38,026 nucleotides of DNA from Verrucomicrobiales bacterium (GTDB lineage Bacteria; Verrucomicrobiota; Verrucomicrobiia; Limisphaerales; UBA11320), in the NCBI GenBank assembly GCA_016793885.1, contig JAEUHE010000267.1, positions 1 to 38,026 of the forward strand. The letters run 5' to 3'. Every line of letters starts with the position of its first letter. Positions within the stretch are counted from its first letter, which is position 1. Both the position numbers and the translations under genes were made by a program. Below are positions 8,273 to 15,391 of the stretch, piece after piece. Under the pieces are notes generated by a model. The model worked only from the letters and a program-made list of their open reading frames with translations, was not told the DNA's origin and ran no database searches.

Positions 8273-9541
8273 CTAAGGGTTCCTTAGGGTCTCTGGATGG
8301 TACCCGGCCTTCTCCCAAGCCGCCACTCCGCCTTCCAGATTGAAGATGCTTTTGAAGCCAAGTCGCGCGAGCTCTGCTGCCGCGATAGCACCGCGGGACC
8401 CGACATGGCAGTTCACGAGAATGGGCTTTCGCTTGTCAAACTGTGCCGCTTTCGCCGAGAAGTCGGGCGAGTGGATGTTCAGGTTCACGGCCCCGGTCAC
8501 GTGGCCCTTGGCGAACTCCTCGGCGCTGCGCACATCGATCACCGGGGCTTTGCCCTTCACGCGACGTTTTTCGAAGTCGGCGACGTTGATCTCCTTGAAC
8601 CCGCCTTCTGAACGGGCCTGTACCGCCGCTGCCTTGGTCTGTTCGCCTCGTGCGATGCGTATGGCTTTCGCCAAGTTCGTTGCGGTGCCGCGGCCCCAAA
8701 AGTGAAGGAATAGATAGCGAGGGGTCTCGTGAATCATGTGATGATGAATCGCCACGATGTTGATGCCCGAATCCCGCAGGCTCTTGATCACCGGCTGAAG
8801 TTCGTTCTCCTGACACGCGAAGTCGCCACCCACCACCGCGTTCTCGTCGGTGCCGCCGAAGCACGCCCAGGTGTTGAGCCCCATTTCCTTTCCGACGACA
8901 CATCCGCAATCCATCCGGGCGACTCGTCCAAAGACAAACTTCACCATGCCATCCTTCACCTGTGGAGTCGCAGTGAACGCCTCCGCGAGAGGTGTGGCAC
9001 TGATGGCGTTCCTCTCGGGTATGGCCGAACCAACAGATTTGCCAGGGAACGGATTTGTTCGGCGGATGTCCTTCATTTTGGACAGCGCCGCGTTCACGCC
9101 ATTCGCCAGGCTGTCGATCGTTCCTTCGCCCCCAATGTGCATGAAATAGACCGGCGGTTCGGCCTGGAAAAAGTGGTTGTGCAGCGCGGTGACTGCGAGG
9201 CCGTTTGCGAGAGCGGCACTCATGACGGGATTCACTTCATCTTCGAACAAGACGAGATCGCCCATGACCATCGCCTCGGTTTTTCTACCCGAATGAAACG
9301 CGGCCCACGAACTGAGTCCCATGAAGGCGGGCATCTTCCAGTTGTCCACTTTCACCGAGACGTCGTTACGCGGATAGGAAACCTTGAACACGCCCTCGGT
9401 AGCAATCCAGGTGCCGTTGAGTCCAGTGAGCGCGGCGATGCGATTGGTGTCGAGCTGGGCTGCATACAGGTCGGAGATTGATAAAACCAAGGAGCAGTAG
9501 AACGCAGTGAATACTAGGGCGGGCCTCATACAGGAGGACAT
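8273..9541 (-). CDS. Secreted tandem LppY/LpqO (DUF1259) protein fused to a rhodanese domain
   Basis: 422 residues. A signal peptide (to about residue 28) leads into a first LppY/LpqO-type domain (about 30-165; motifs WAAFHSG and ALHNHFFQAEPPVYFMHI). A second, related domain follows (about 190-300; MDCGCVVGKEMGLNTWACF and AIHHHMIHETPRYLFLHFWG). A C-terminal rhodanese domain (about 312-418) contains PVIDVRSAEEFAKGHV and the active-loop cysteine in NCHVGSRG. Family knowledge: DUF1259 proteins are secreted or lipoproteins of unknown function with conserved histidine clusters that could bind metal; rhodaneses carry persulfide sulfur. The fusion suggests a periplasmic sulfur or metal-related role, which is inference. 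An internal ATG at 9529 also leaves a good signal peptide and could be the true start. The gene is divergent from the PEP-CTERM gene. Confidence 0.85.
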   Translation of the reverse strand: MSSCMRPALVFTAFYCSLVLSISDLYAAQLDTNRIAALTGLNGTWIATEGVFKVSYPRNDVSVKVDNWKMPAFMGLSSWAAFHSGRKTEAMVMGDLVLFEDEVNPVMSAALANGLAVTALHNHFFQAEPPVYFMHIGGEGTIDSLANGVNAALSKMKDIRRTNPFPGKSVGSAIPERNAISATPLAEAFTATPQVKDGMVKFVFGRVARMDCGCVVGKEMGLNTWACFGGTDENAVVGGDFACQENELQPVIKSLRDSGINIVAIHHHMIHETPRYLFLHFWGRGTATNLAKAIRIARGEQTKAAAVQARSEGGFKEINVADFEKRRVKGKAPVIDVRSAEEFAKGHVTGAVNLNIHSPDFSAKAAQFDKRKPILVNCHVGSRGAIAAAELARLGFKSIFNLEGGVAAWEKAGYHPETLRNP

Positions 9542-9792
9542 GGTAAGCTAGAAGTCATTCGTTGCAAGTTCATCTGACGAAGGGTGATTCTAGGGGGCTG
9601 AGAGGAGCACAAGCCGCGACGGATCGGCGTCTCGGACTCTGAACCTCGGTCGGGACTTGGTACCCTATAGCCCGCTGCCACCGATAAAGATGGCGACTAA
9701 GAAGGTGCTCGCCTTTACCCCCCTCCTTGTGTAGATTTGATACCGAGCCCCGCTCAGCCAGTTTGACTCATTCCTGTCGCCAAAATGTATCT

Positions 9793-10404
9793 ATGAGCAA
9801 GTATTTTACCCTCGTCGCACAGTTGATCCTCGCGGCCGGTCTGATTTCGAACGCGCGGGCTGGCGTCACTCTGCATGCCGGAGACCGCGTGGTGATGACC
9901 TTCCATCAGCCGGAATACGTTGCCACTTTTCGGGTTCTACCAGATCAGGACCCGGGCTCCCTATCGTCGCTTTTTCTGGATGTCTCGGCCGACAGCTTTG
10001 GAGCGGGGGATGTCGTACATGCTGCGATCCATCGGGGACCCTATGCTCCAAATCCCCTGCAGCCAGCCTGGATGAGCCTTTCGCCTTCCTGGACGGATCC
10101 GCACCTAGACCTGGGGGCTTCTCGCCGATATCAGACTGTCCAGTGGGGGGAGAATGTTCATGAAGGGTGGCTGGAACTCCATGTCTCTGCTGGCTCCATC
10201 GAGGTGGAGTCTTTGCTCTTCGAAAATCTTCTGAGCGACGCCAGTTATCCTCGCGGTGCGAACCCCGGTCACCCCCTCGACTATAACCTGTATCGGGTTT
10301 CGTTGACCCAAGTGCCGGAACCAGGGAGCCTCGGAATGCTCGGGATCGCTCTGACAGTGGGATCCGCACTGGGAGTCAGGCGGTGCAAAGGGAGATTGAC
10401 ATGA
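9793..10404 (+). CDS. PEP-CTERM sorted secreted protein
   Basis: 203 residues from the ATG at 9793 (MSKYFTLVAQLILAAGLISN...), which gives a clean signal peptide; reading from 9727 would add a non-signal leader. The middle is a beta-rich ectodomain I do not recognise. The C-terminus has the full PEP-CTERM sorting signal: VPEPGS, a hydrophobic stretch (LGMLGIALTVGSALGV), then an Arg/Lys-rich tail (RRCKGRLT). Family knowledge: such proteins are processed by an exosortase and delivered to the envelope or exopolysaccharide. No exosortase gene lies in this window. No Shine-Dalgarno site is visible upstream. Confidence 0.85.
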   Translation: MSKYFTLVAQLILAAGLISNARAGVTLHAGDRVVMTFHQPEYVATFRVLPDQDPGSLSSLFLDVSADSFGAGDVVHAAIHRGPYAPNPLQPAWMSLSPSWTDPHLDLGASRRYQTVQWGENVHEGWLELHVSAGSIEVESLLFENLLSDASYPRGANPGHPLDYNLYRVSLTQVPEPGSLGMLGIALTVGSALGVRRCKGRLT

Positions 10405-10520
10405 TGCGTGGGTGCATGATCCGGTGCTCCGCCCATGAGTGAATTGAGTGCACACCGGAGGGTGGCACCACGGCTAATCTCCTCGCCATCGCTTTCTCAA
10501 GAAGGAGAATTTCGGATGGC

Positions 10521-10567
10521 TTGCGTCTTTTTTGAGGGTCGTTCGTCTTAACCAACGAAACCGGTTC
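10521..10567 (+). repeat. 47-bp direct repeat, copy A
   Basis: It starts TTGCGTCTTTTTTGAGGGTC, continues GTTCGTCTTAACC, and ends GAAACCGGTTC. It matches 11269-11315 at 44 of 47 bases in the same orientation, 748 bp apart. No gene overlaps it. Confidence 0.75.
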
Positions 10568-11012
10568 TTCGCAAGAGGTGGGACCGTAGGTGCAGATCGA
10601 AGCATTTGACAATTGAGTCTGAGTGAAGCGAGATCGGTAGCATGGGAGTGTGATTGTTCCCGGGTGAAGCTTTATCCTTTATAGGTAGTTCCGCCCTTTG
10701 GCGGATGCGGCCACGAAGTGAGTTCGGGCGCCGAACCTGCTAAAGCAGGAACTCCATACAAGAAGGCGATCGGCACTTCGGAGCGTGGATAAGCGATTGA
10801 GAGTTGATGTTGATCGAGATGGAACGCTCACAGAGCAAATCCCATTCAATTAAGAGAAAGTGGTCTGGCGCCAAAGCCTCGTGACCTCGTCTCCTACAGA
10901 CCGAGAGTCCTATATCCCCATCCCGATCCATCCCACCTAAACACCCCGATTTTTCCACACAAAGCCACGAAGAGTTCTGTTGCCCGAAACGGCGGGGCAC
11001 CGTTCCCCGGAA

Positions 11013-11130
11013 CTCCCGCATTCGCTGCAAAGAACCAAAAGAGACGAAAGAAGCGGACGGAGGTAGGGTGAGTGAGTTTCTGGGCTTGGCCATTTTTTCA
11101 TTTCTTCTTTTGTCGTGCGATGCGATTGAC
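11013..11130. repeat. Dispersed stem-loop repeat, copy 3
   Basis: It aligns with the copies at 6253 and 8019, sharing GACGAAAGAAGCGGACGGAG and GGTGAGTGA with copy 1. It ends in a T-rich arm (CATTTTTTCATTTCTTC) that pairs imperfectly with the purine-rich left arm. It is followed immediately by the 27-bp repeat at 11131. Confidence 0.7.
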
Positions 11131-11157
11131 CTAGCCCACCCTAACCCAGTTTCTGAT
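11131..11157 (+). repeat. 27-bp direct repeat, copy B
   Basis: CTAGCCCACCCTAACCCAGT followed by TTCTGAT is the partner of 7981-8007, identical at 25 of 27 positions. Here it follows a stem-loop copy, whereas copy A precedes one. Confidence 0.6.
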
Positions 11158-11268
11158 CCGCTATCTCGGATCCGTGAGATCTGTGCAATCCGCGGTGAAC
11201 TTAGTTCTGGAAGTAGGGTTAGTTGTCTTAGTTCCTCTGGCTCAGATGTTTTGTTGGTAGGTAGGAGG

Positions 11269-11315
11269 TTGCGTCCTTTTTGAGGGTCGTTCGTCTTAAC
11301 CCATGAAACCGGTTC
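11269..11315 (+). repeat. 47-bp direct repeat, copy B
   Basis: Partner of 10521-10567, differing at three positions. It ends at the edge of the CACCTG/CAGGTG hairpin that precedes arsM, so it may contribute to that gene's upstream region. Confidence 0.75.
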
Positions 11316-11349
11316 ACCTGAACCCAGGTGAGCCAACAACGAAGCTTAA

Positions 11350-12165
11350 ATGAAAACTCAAGAATTGCAGAACGACACGGTGAAAACAATCGTCCGCGAA
11401 CGTTACGGTCGAATCGCGGAGCAGGGGGGAGACTGCGGATGCTCGCCGGCTTGCTGCGCTCCGTCGGCGGGCGCTGCCTCGCCCGACCCGACGGTTGCGA
11501 CTACGGCCCAGAAACTAGGCTATTCCCTCGATGAAACCGACGCGGTGCCGGAGGGAGCAAACCTCGGTCTCGGTTGCGGCAATCCTCAGTCCATCGCCGC
11601 GTTGAGGCCGGGCGAGACCGTTCTCGACCTCGGCAGTGGCGCGGGGTTCGACGTCTTTTTAGCCTCCCGCGCGGTTGGTCCGAAAGGACGAGTCATTGGG
11701 GTGGATATGACCCCGGCAATGGTTAGCAAGGCCCGCAATCAACAAGTGAAGGGCGGGTTTGAGAACGTTGAGTTCCGGCTGGGAGAGATCGAGAGCCTGC
11801 CCGTTGCTGATGGGACTGTTGACGCCATCATCTCCAACTGTGTTATCAACCTTTCGCCCGACAAGTCGCGCGTTTTTCGCGAAGCGTTTCGCGTGTTGCG
11901 TTCGGGAGGACGCTTGGCCATCTCCGACATCATCGCGCTGGAACCTATTCCGGAGCCACTCCGGAAAGATTGGGAACTTTACACGGGCTGTGTGGCGGGT
12001 GCCGCACTGGCGGACCACCTGAAATCGATGCTCAGCAATGCCGGTTTTACGAAAATTATGATCGTGTCCAAAGGCGACAGCCGTACAATTGTTGGCGGAT
12101 GGTTTCCTGGCCGCAAAGCGGAAGACTACGTAGCGTCGGCCACGATTGAAGCGACGAAACCCTGA
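11350..12165 (+). CDS. arsM: Arsenite methyltransferase ArsM
   Basis: 271 residues. It is a SAM-dependent class I methyltransferase with VLDLGSGAGFD (motif I) and VIGVDMTPAMV. The three cysteines expected to bind As(III) are Cys76 (GLGCGNP), Cys164 (ISNCVINLS) and Cys214 (YTGCVAGA). The last two are 50 residues apart, as I recall for the Cyanidioschyzon ArsM pair 174/224. A Cys-rich N-terminal segment (CGCSPACC, 29-36) may add metalloid binding. Family knowledge: it methylates As(III) to mono-, di- and trimethylated species in the cytoplasm, giving detoxification or volatilisation. The sigma factor gene starts 7 bp after the stop, indicating co-transcription. No arsR or arsB gene is in view. 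The start ATG lies 20 bp after a small hairpin and has no strong Shine-Dalgarno site. Confidence 0.95.
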   Translation: MKTQELQNDTVKTIVRERYGRIAEQGGDCGCSPACCAPSAGAASPDPTVATTAQKLGYSLDETDAVPEGANLGLGCGNPQSIAALRPGETVLDLGSGAGFDVFLASRAVGPKGRVIGVDMTPAMVSKARNQQVKGGFENVEFRLGEIESLPVADGTVDAIISNCVINLSPDKSRVFREAFRVLRSGGRLAISDIIALEPIPEPLRKDWELYTGCVAGAALADHLKSMLSNAGFTKIMIVSKGDSRTIVGGWFPGRKAEDYVASATIEATKP

Positions 12166-12172
12166 ACATGCC

Positions 12173-12733
12173 ATGAACGCAACGCTGGAACACATTTGGC
12201 ACGAGTTCGCGGAGAAGTTGGGTCAATTCATCCGATCGCGGGTGTCCGGCCCAGCCACCGCGGAGGACATTCGTCAGGATGTTTTCGTGAGGATCCACCA
12301 GCGGATGGGGCAACTCGAGGATCCCACCAAGCTCCAGGGTTGGATCTACTCGATCGCGCGCAACGCGATTATCGATCATTACCGAACACGCAAGGAGAAC
12401 GTGGAGGTCCCGGAATCCTTGCCGGCTGAGTCGACGGCGGACGATCCAGAGATCGAGGGGTTGAAGGCGGCCTTTCGTCGCATGATCTACAGTTTGCCTG
12501 AACCCTATCGTGACGCACTCGTCCTGACTGAGCTGGAAGGACTCACTCAGAAGCAACTGGCCGAGCGGCTCGGAATCTCGCTGTCCGGCGCCAAGTCGCG
12601 GGTCCAACGCGGACGGCGGCAGTTGAAGGACATGCTGAACGAATGCTGCACCTTCGAGTTCGACCGTCGGGGAAGAGTCATCGAGTGTCAGCCGCGGCCT
12701 CGCGGCGGTTGCGGCGAATGCGCTCGGGAATGA
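12173..12733 (+). CDS. sigZ: RNA polymerase sigma factor, SigZ-type (ECF-like) with Cys-rich tail
   Basis: 186 residues from ATG 12173; an in-frame TTG at 12146 would overlap arsM. Sigma-70 region 2 is clear (AEDIRQDVFVRIHQRMGQL ... LQGWIYSIARNAIIDHYR). Region 4 has LPEPYRDALVLTELEGLTQ followed by a helix-turn-helix (KQLAERLGISLSGAKSRVQR). The C-terminal extension carries five cysteines (NECC, IEC, GGCGEC) around FEFDRRGRVIE, a feature I associate with the SigZ family. Being 7 bp downstream of arsM suggests joint expression and, by inference, a metal- or arsenic-responsive function with the cysteine tail as a possible sensor. No anti-sigma gene is adjacent. It is convergent with the truncated ATPase gene. 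Confidence 0.88.
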   Translation: MNATLEHIWHEFAEKLGQFIRSRVSGPATAEDIRQDVFVRIHQRMGQLEDPTKLQGWIYSIARNAIIDHYRTRKENVEVPESLPAESTADDPEIEGLKAAFRRMIYSLPEPYRDALVLTELEGLTQKQLAERLGISLSGAKSRVQRGRRQLKDMLNECCTFEFDRRGRVIECQPRPRGGCGECARE

Positions 12734-12818
12734 GAGTCGCGCCCGATGTGCTTGCACCCTGCCGCAGGTCTTCACACCCTAAAGCCGGGCCGGAGTGGGG
12801 GAAGCCGTTCCTACCGAG

Positions 12819-14147
12819 CTAGCCCCGAGGAATCGGGGTGACAACCTCGGGCAATTGGTCCGTTGCCGCCACCGATTCTGCGAGCAGCTTGTTGCGGCTG
12901 GTGATTCGGAGTTGATGCCCAGACACCATTCCTCGCAGCCCTTGGCCTGGTTGTTCGCCCACCTCGGTGGCTTCGGGAAGTTGAATTCCGCGTTCCGAAG
13001 CCGCCGCCAGAATAGCGCGCGCCAAGGGATGTTTTGAATACCTTTCCAGGCTTGCCGCCAGTTTCAGAACCTCCTGCGCATCGACCTCTCGCGCCACCAA
13101 CAGCTCCGTCAACTTCGGCTCCCCATACGTCAATGTCCCGGTCTTATCGAAGATGGCGGTTCGGCATCCCGCGATTTGTTCCAGGACGACGGGGGATTTT
13201 ACGATGATGGCGCGGCGGGCCGACAGTGAAATGGAGCCAATGATCGCGATCGGGATCGCCAGGAGCAGCGGGCAGGGCGTTGCGATCACCAGCACTGCCA
13301 GGAACCGAATGGACTCCCCGCTCAACGCCCAGGCGAGGATGGCCACGAGCAGGGCAACCGGAGTGTAGATGGCCCCCAGTCGATCCCCGAGCCGCTGCAG
13401 CTGTGGCCGCTTGCTCTCGGACTCGCGCATCACCACCATGATCTTGGCATAACGTGAATCCGCTGCCGCCTTCGTGGTCCGAATCGTCAGGACTGATCCG
13501 CCATTGACTGCGCCGGAGATCACACTGGACCCGGAGGTCTTCGTGATCTGAAACGGTTCTCCGGTCAGGTAGGATTCATCCATGACACCGTGGCCCTCTG
13601 TCACCACTCCGTCTGCCGGGCAGATTTCGTGCGGGTGAATCACCAAGGTTTCGCCAACCGCGATGTCCTCCAGCGGCACGTCCACCATTTCGCTTCCCTG
13701 TTTGCGGTGAGCAACCGAAGGCATCCTTTTTGCGAGGGCTGCCAGGACCGACGAAGCGCTCTTCAGCGCGTAGCTCTCCAGCGCCGCGCCACCTGCCAAC
13801 ATCAGCACGATAATGGAGCCCGCCAGATACTCGCCGAGAAGGACCGACGTAATGATGGATATACCTCCGAGCAGGTCTGATCCGAACTGAAACCTCAGTA
13901 CCTTGCGGAGTAAGTCGTAGAGCATCGGGAGACCGCCAGCAATCAGTGTTAACAGCAGCGGAAGGCGATGGAGGCCGGGTTCCGCAGGAAGGCTGTAACG
14001 GAGAGCCAGATGGCTCATGATTCCGACAACGGCAAGGATCGCCACCACCGCTGATTTGTGCCGCCAGGCGACCAGAGCCTGGCCGTGGAGCCATCCATTG
14101 GGCGTTGAGGTTGGCGCGGCTAAGGTGTTTATGGGTATGGTAGTCAT
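12819..14147 (-). pseudogene. 3'-truncated heavy-metal P-type ATPase
   Basis: About 442 residues from ATG 14147; an upstream in-frame start at 14192 is possible. Recognisable in order are transmembrane helices, the actuator-domain TGEP loop (MDESYLTGEPFQ), the ion-site helix ATPCPLLLAIPIAI, the phosphorylation motif DKTGTLTYGEP and an N-domain HP motif (KHPLARAI). The frame then stops after a short tail (VVTPIPRG). The rest of the P-domain (including the GDGxND hinge) and the last two membrane helices are missing, so about 200 residues are lost relative to the usual 600-700. ATP-driven transport should be impossible. The break lies at a CCCCGA/TCGGGG hairpin (12823-12838) and no continuation is found in the 86 bp before sigZ ends. 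The ion site TPCP, rather than CPC, recalls a subgroup whose substrate I cannot assign. Confidence 0.85.
12823..12838. repeat. Small perfect hairpin at the truncation point of the ATPase gene
   Basis: CCCCGA-GGAA-TCGGGG sits within the last codons of the truncated ATPase frame, between two convergent genes. It may be a terminator-like stem or the scar of the deletion; there is no adjacent T-run. Confidence 0.4.
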
Positions 14148-14388
14148 GCTAATGTGGGAGGTGCTCAGCGGAATTGCCGGCGGAAGCGCCACAAGCCGAA
14201 TCCGAAAATGATGGCGCCCAAACCTGTGATCCCCACGATTAATAGACTTTGTCGTTAAGCTTCATGCAGAATCCGAGAACGATTCATCGGTATTCCTTGG
14301 GTTGGATTCTCCTCGCGTGACAATGGCGTGGTTTTGGGCCCTGGAGGCCGGGTATGCCCGAGGCCTGAATCGCCACGCAGGCCTTCCG
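14148..14388. other. Intergenic stretch with possible small membrane-protein tail
   Basis: On the minus strand, between about 14167 and 14250, one frame reads LLIVGITGLGAIIFGFGLWR, then FRRQFR and a stop, right after an in-frame stop codon. A hydrophobic span followed by arginines is what the C-terminus of a membrane protein looks like, so this could be another gene remnant or a tiny membrane peptide starting at GTG. Support is weak and I do not recognise a family. Confidence 0.25.
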
Positions 14389-15223
14389 CTAGATCGCGAA
14401 TGCGGGCGCCCGCTTAGGGAAGTCGGCCCCACGGGACACCCCCTCCCACGCCTTGAACTCCTTCGCGAGGGCCTGAAGCTTTTCGTTCGCCCCTTCATAA
14501 GCGTCGTTGCCCAGGAGAAGATGATGAGGCGGGTGCGGTGAGTTGATCGCTTCGACGATGGCCTTGACGGCCCGAACTGGATCCCCGGGTTGCTTTCCGG
14601 AGTTCGCCCGCATTTCGGTCCGCCAGTTGCCGGCAGTCGCGGCATAGTCCGCGATGGGCGTTGCGCACTCTTGGGCCGAGCGTCCGGCCCAATCAGTTCT
14701 GAATCCACTGGGTTCAACGAGCATCACATGAATGCCGAGTGGCTCCACTTCCTGCCAGAGGGCTTCGGACAAGCCCTCGATAGCAAAATTGGTCGCATTG
14801 TAAAAACCCAGCGATGGAAAGGATCGCAGCCCGCCTACCGACGAAACATTGATGATGGACCCCTGACGCCTGCGTCGCATGCCAGGCAAGGCTGCTTGGA
14901 TCATCCAGCTCAGCCCGAACACGTTGATCTCGAACATGCGGCGGACCTCCTGCTCCTCACTCTCCTCGACGGCAGCGAAGTAGCCGATCCCCGCATTGTT
15001 CACCAGCACGTCAATGCCGCCAAACGTCCTTTCCGCCTCCTGTCAAAGACTCACCCGCGCTGGCCAGGTCCTCCACGTCAGCGGGGTTCCTGGCGGTGAT
15101 GACGGTGCGATAGCCCAACTGGAGGACATGCTTGGCCAACTCGCGTCCGAAACCGGTCGAGCAGCCAGTGATGAACCAAACGGGTTTTTTTTCTGAGGGC
15201 TTGATGGGGTTCTTAGTTGTCAT
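14389..15223 (-). pseudogene. Short-chain dehydrogenase/reductase gene with internal deletion and lost catalytic Lys
   Basis: The 5' part (15223 down to about 15040) encodes the cofactor-binding start of a classical SDR: VWFITGCSTGFGRELAKHV and TVITARNPADVEDLA. The frame then ends at a stop at 15011-15013. In another frame the body resumes with AERTFGGIDVLVNNAGIGYF and continues to 14389 (GSIINVSSVGG). The stretch expected between DVEDLA and FGGIDVLVNNAG, which normally contains the LDVTD strand and helix, is missing. This is therefore an out-of-frame deletion of a few tens of bases, not a single-base slip. The active-site YxxxK reads YNATN, so the catalytic lysine is Asn. The gene is dead by two independent signs. 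A GGGT-N3-ACCC box (15356-15370) lies 133 bp upstream. Confidence 0.88.
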
Positions 15224-15355
15224 GGGTATTCAAGAGTAAAGTTCTTCATCCGTCGTGTGTTTGCCGCAGTCCGCCACGACGCACCGTGTCGATTCGTTGA
15301 TCTTAGAAAACTGATCTCGTCGGCTTCACGCTAGGGCGATGCGATCTGGTGCGCC

Positions 15356-15370
15356 ATGGGGTGTAACCCT
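15356..15370 (-). promoter_or_regulatory. GGGT-N3-ACCC box upstream of SDR pseudogene
   Basis: Minus-strand AGGGTTACACCCCAT is the third member of a box family with 16887-16900 and 18580-18595. Unlike those, it is not 35-38 bp from a start codon and the downstream -10-like match is poor, so it may be a decayed site. Confidence 0.45.
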
Positions 15371-15391
15371 AACAAGGCAGCCCATCACCTC

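Larger units (their letters stand above)
10405..11349. other. Gene-free repeat zone (945 bp)
   Basis: No credible gene is present. The stretch holds two 44/47-identical direct repeats (10521-10567 and 11269-11315), stem-loop repeat copy 3 (11013-11130) and the second copy of a 27-bp repeat (11131-11157). Beside these are a palindromic ATCTCGGATCCGTGAGAT near 11163 and a CACCTG-AACC-CAGGTG hairpin at 11315-11330, about 20 bp before arsM. Apparent open frames on the minus strand arise from the repeats. The arsM promoter presumably lies near the right end, but no clear -35/-10 pair is visible. Confidence 0.6.

Noticed and set aside
9600..9792. Possible sigma-54 promoter (GGTACCCTATAGC) before the PEP-CTERM gene
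   Set aside because: The spacing between GG and GC is nine bases instead of ten and the surrounding consensus is poor.
136..10757. Shared 12-mer GGAACTCCATAC at about 138 and 10748
   Set aside because: A match of this length is expected many times by chance in 38 kb, and the flanks do not align well enough to call a repeat.
10740..11339. A 199-codon minus-strand open frame before arsM
   Set aside because: It runs through the 47-bp direct repeat and the stem-loop element, and its peptide pieces (VKTNDPQK; SLTLPPSA) recur only where those repeats recur. There is no start context or family, so it is a shadow of repeats.
12734..12818. A shifted-frame continuation of the truncated ATPase
   Set aside because: None of the three minus-strand frames shows the hinge or final helix motifs, so a simple frameshift is not the cause.
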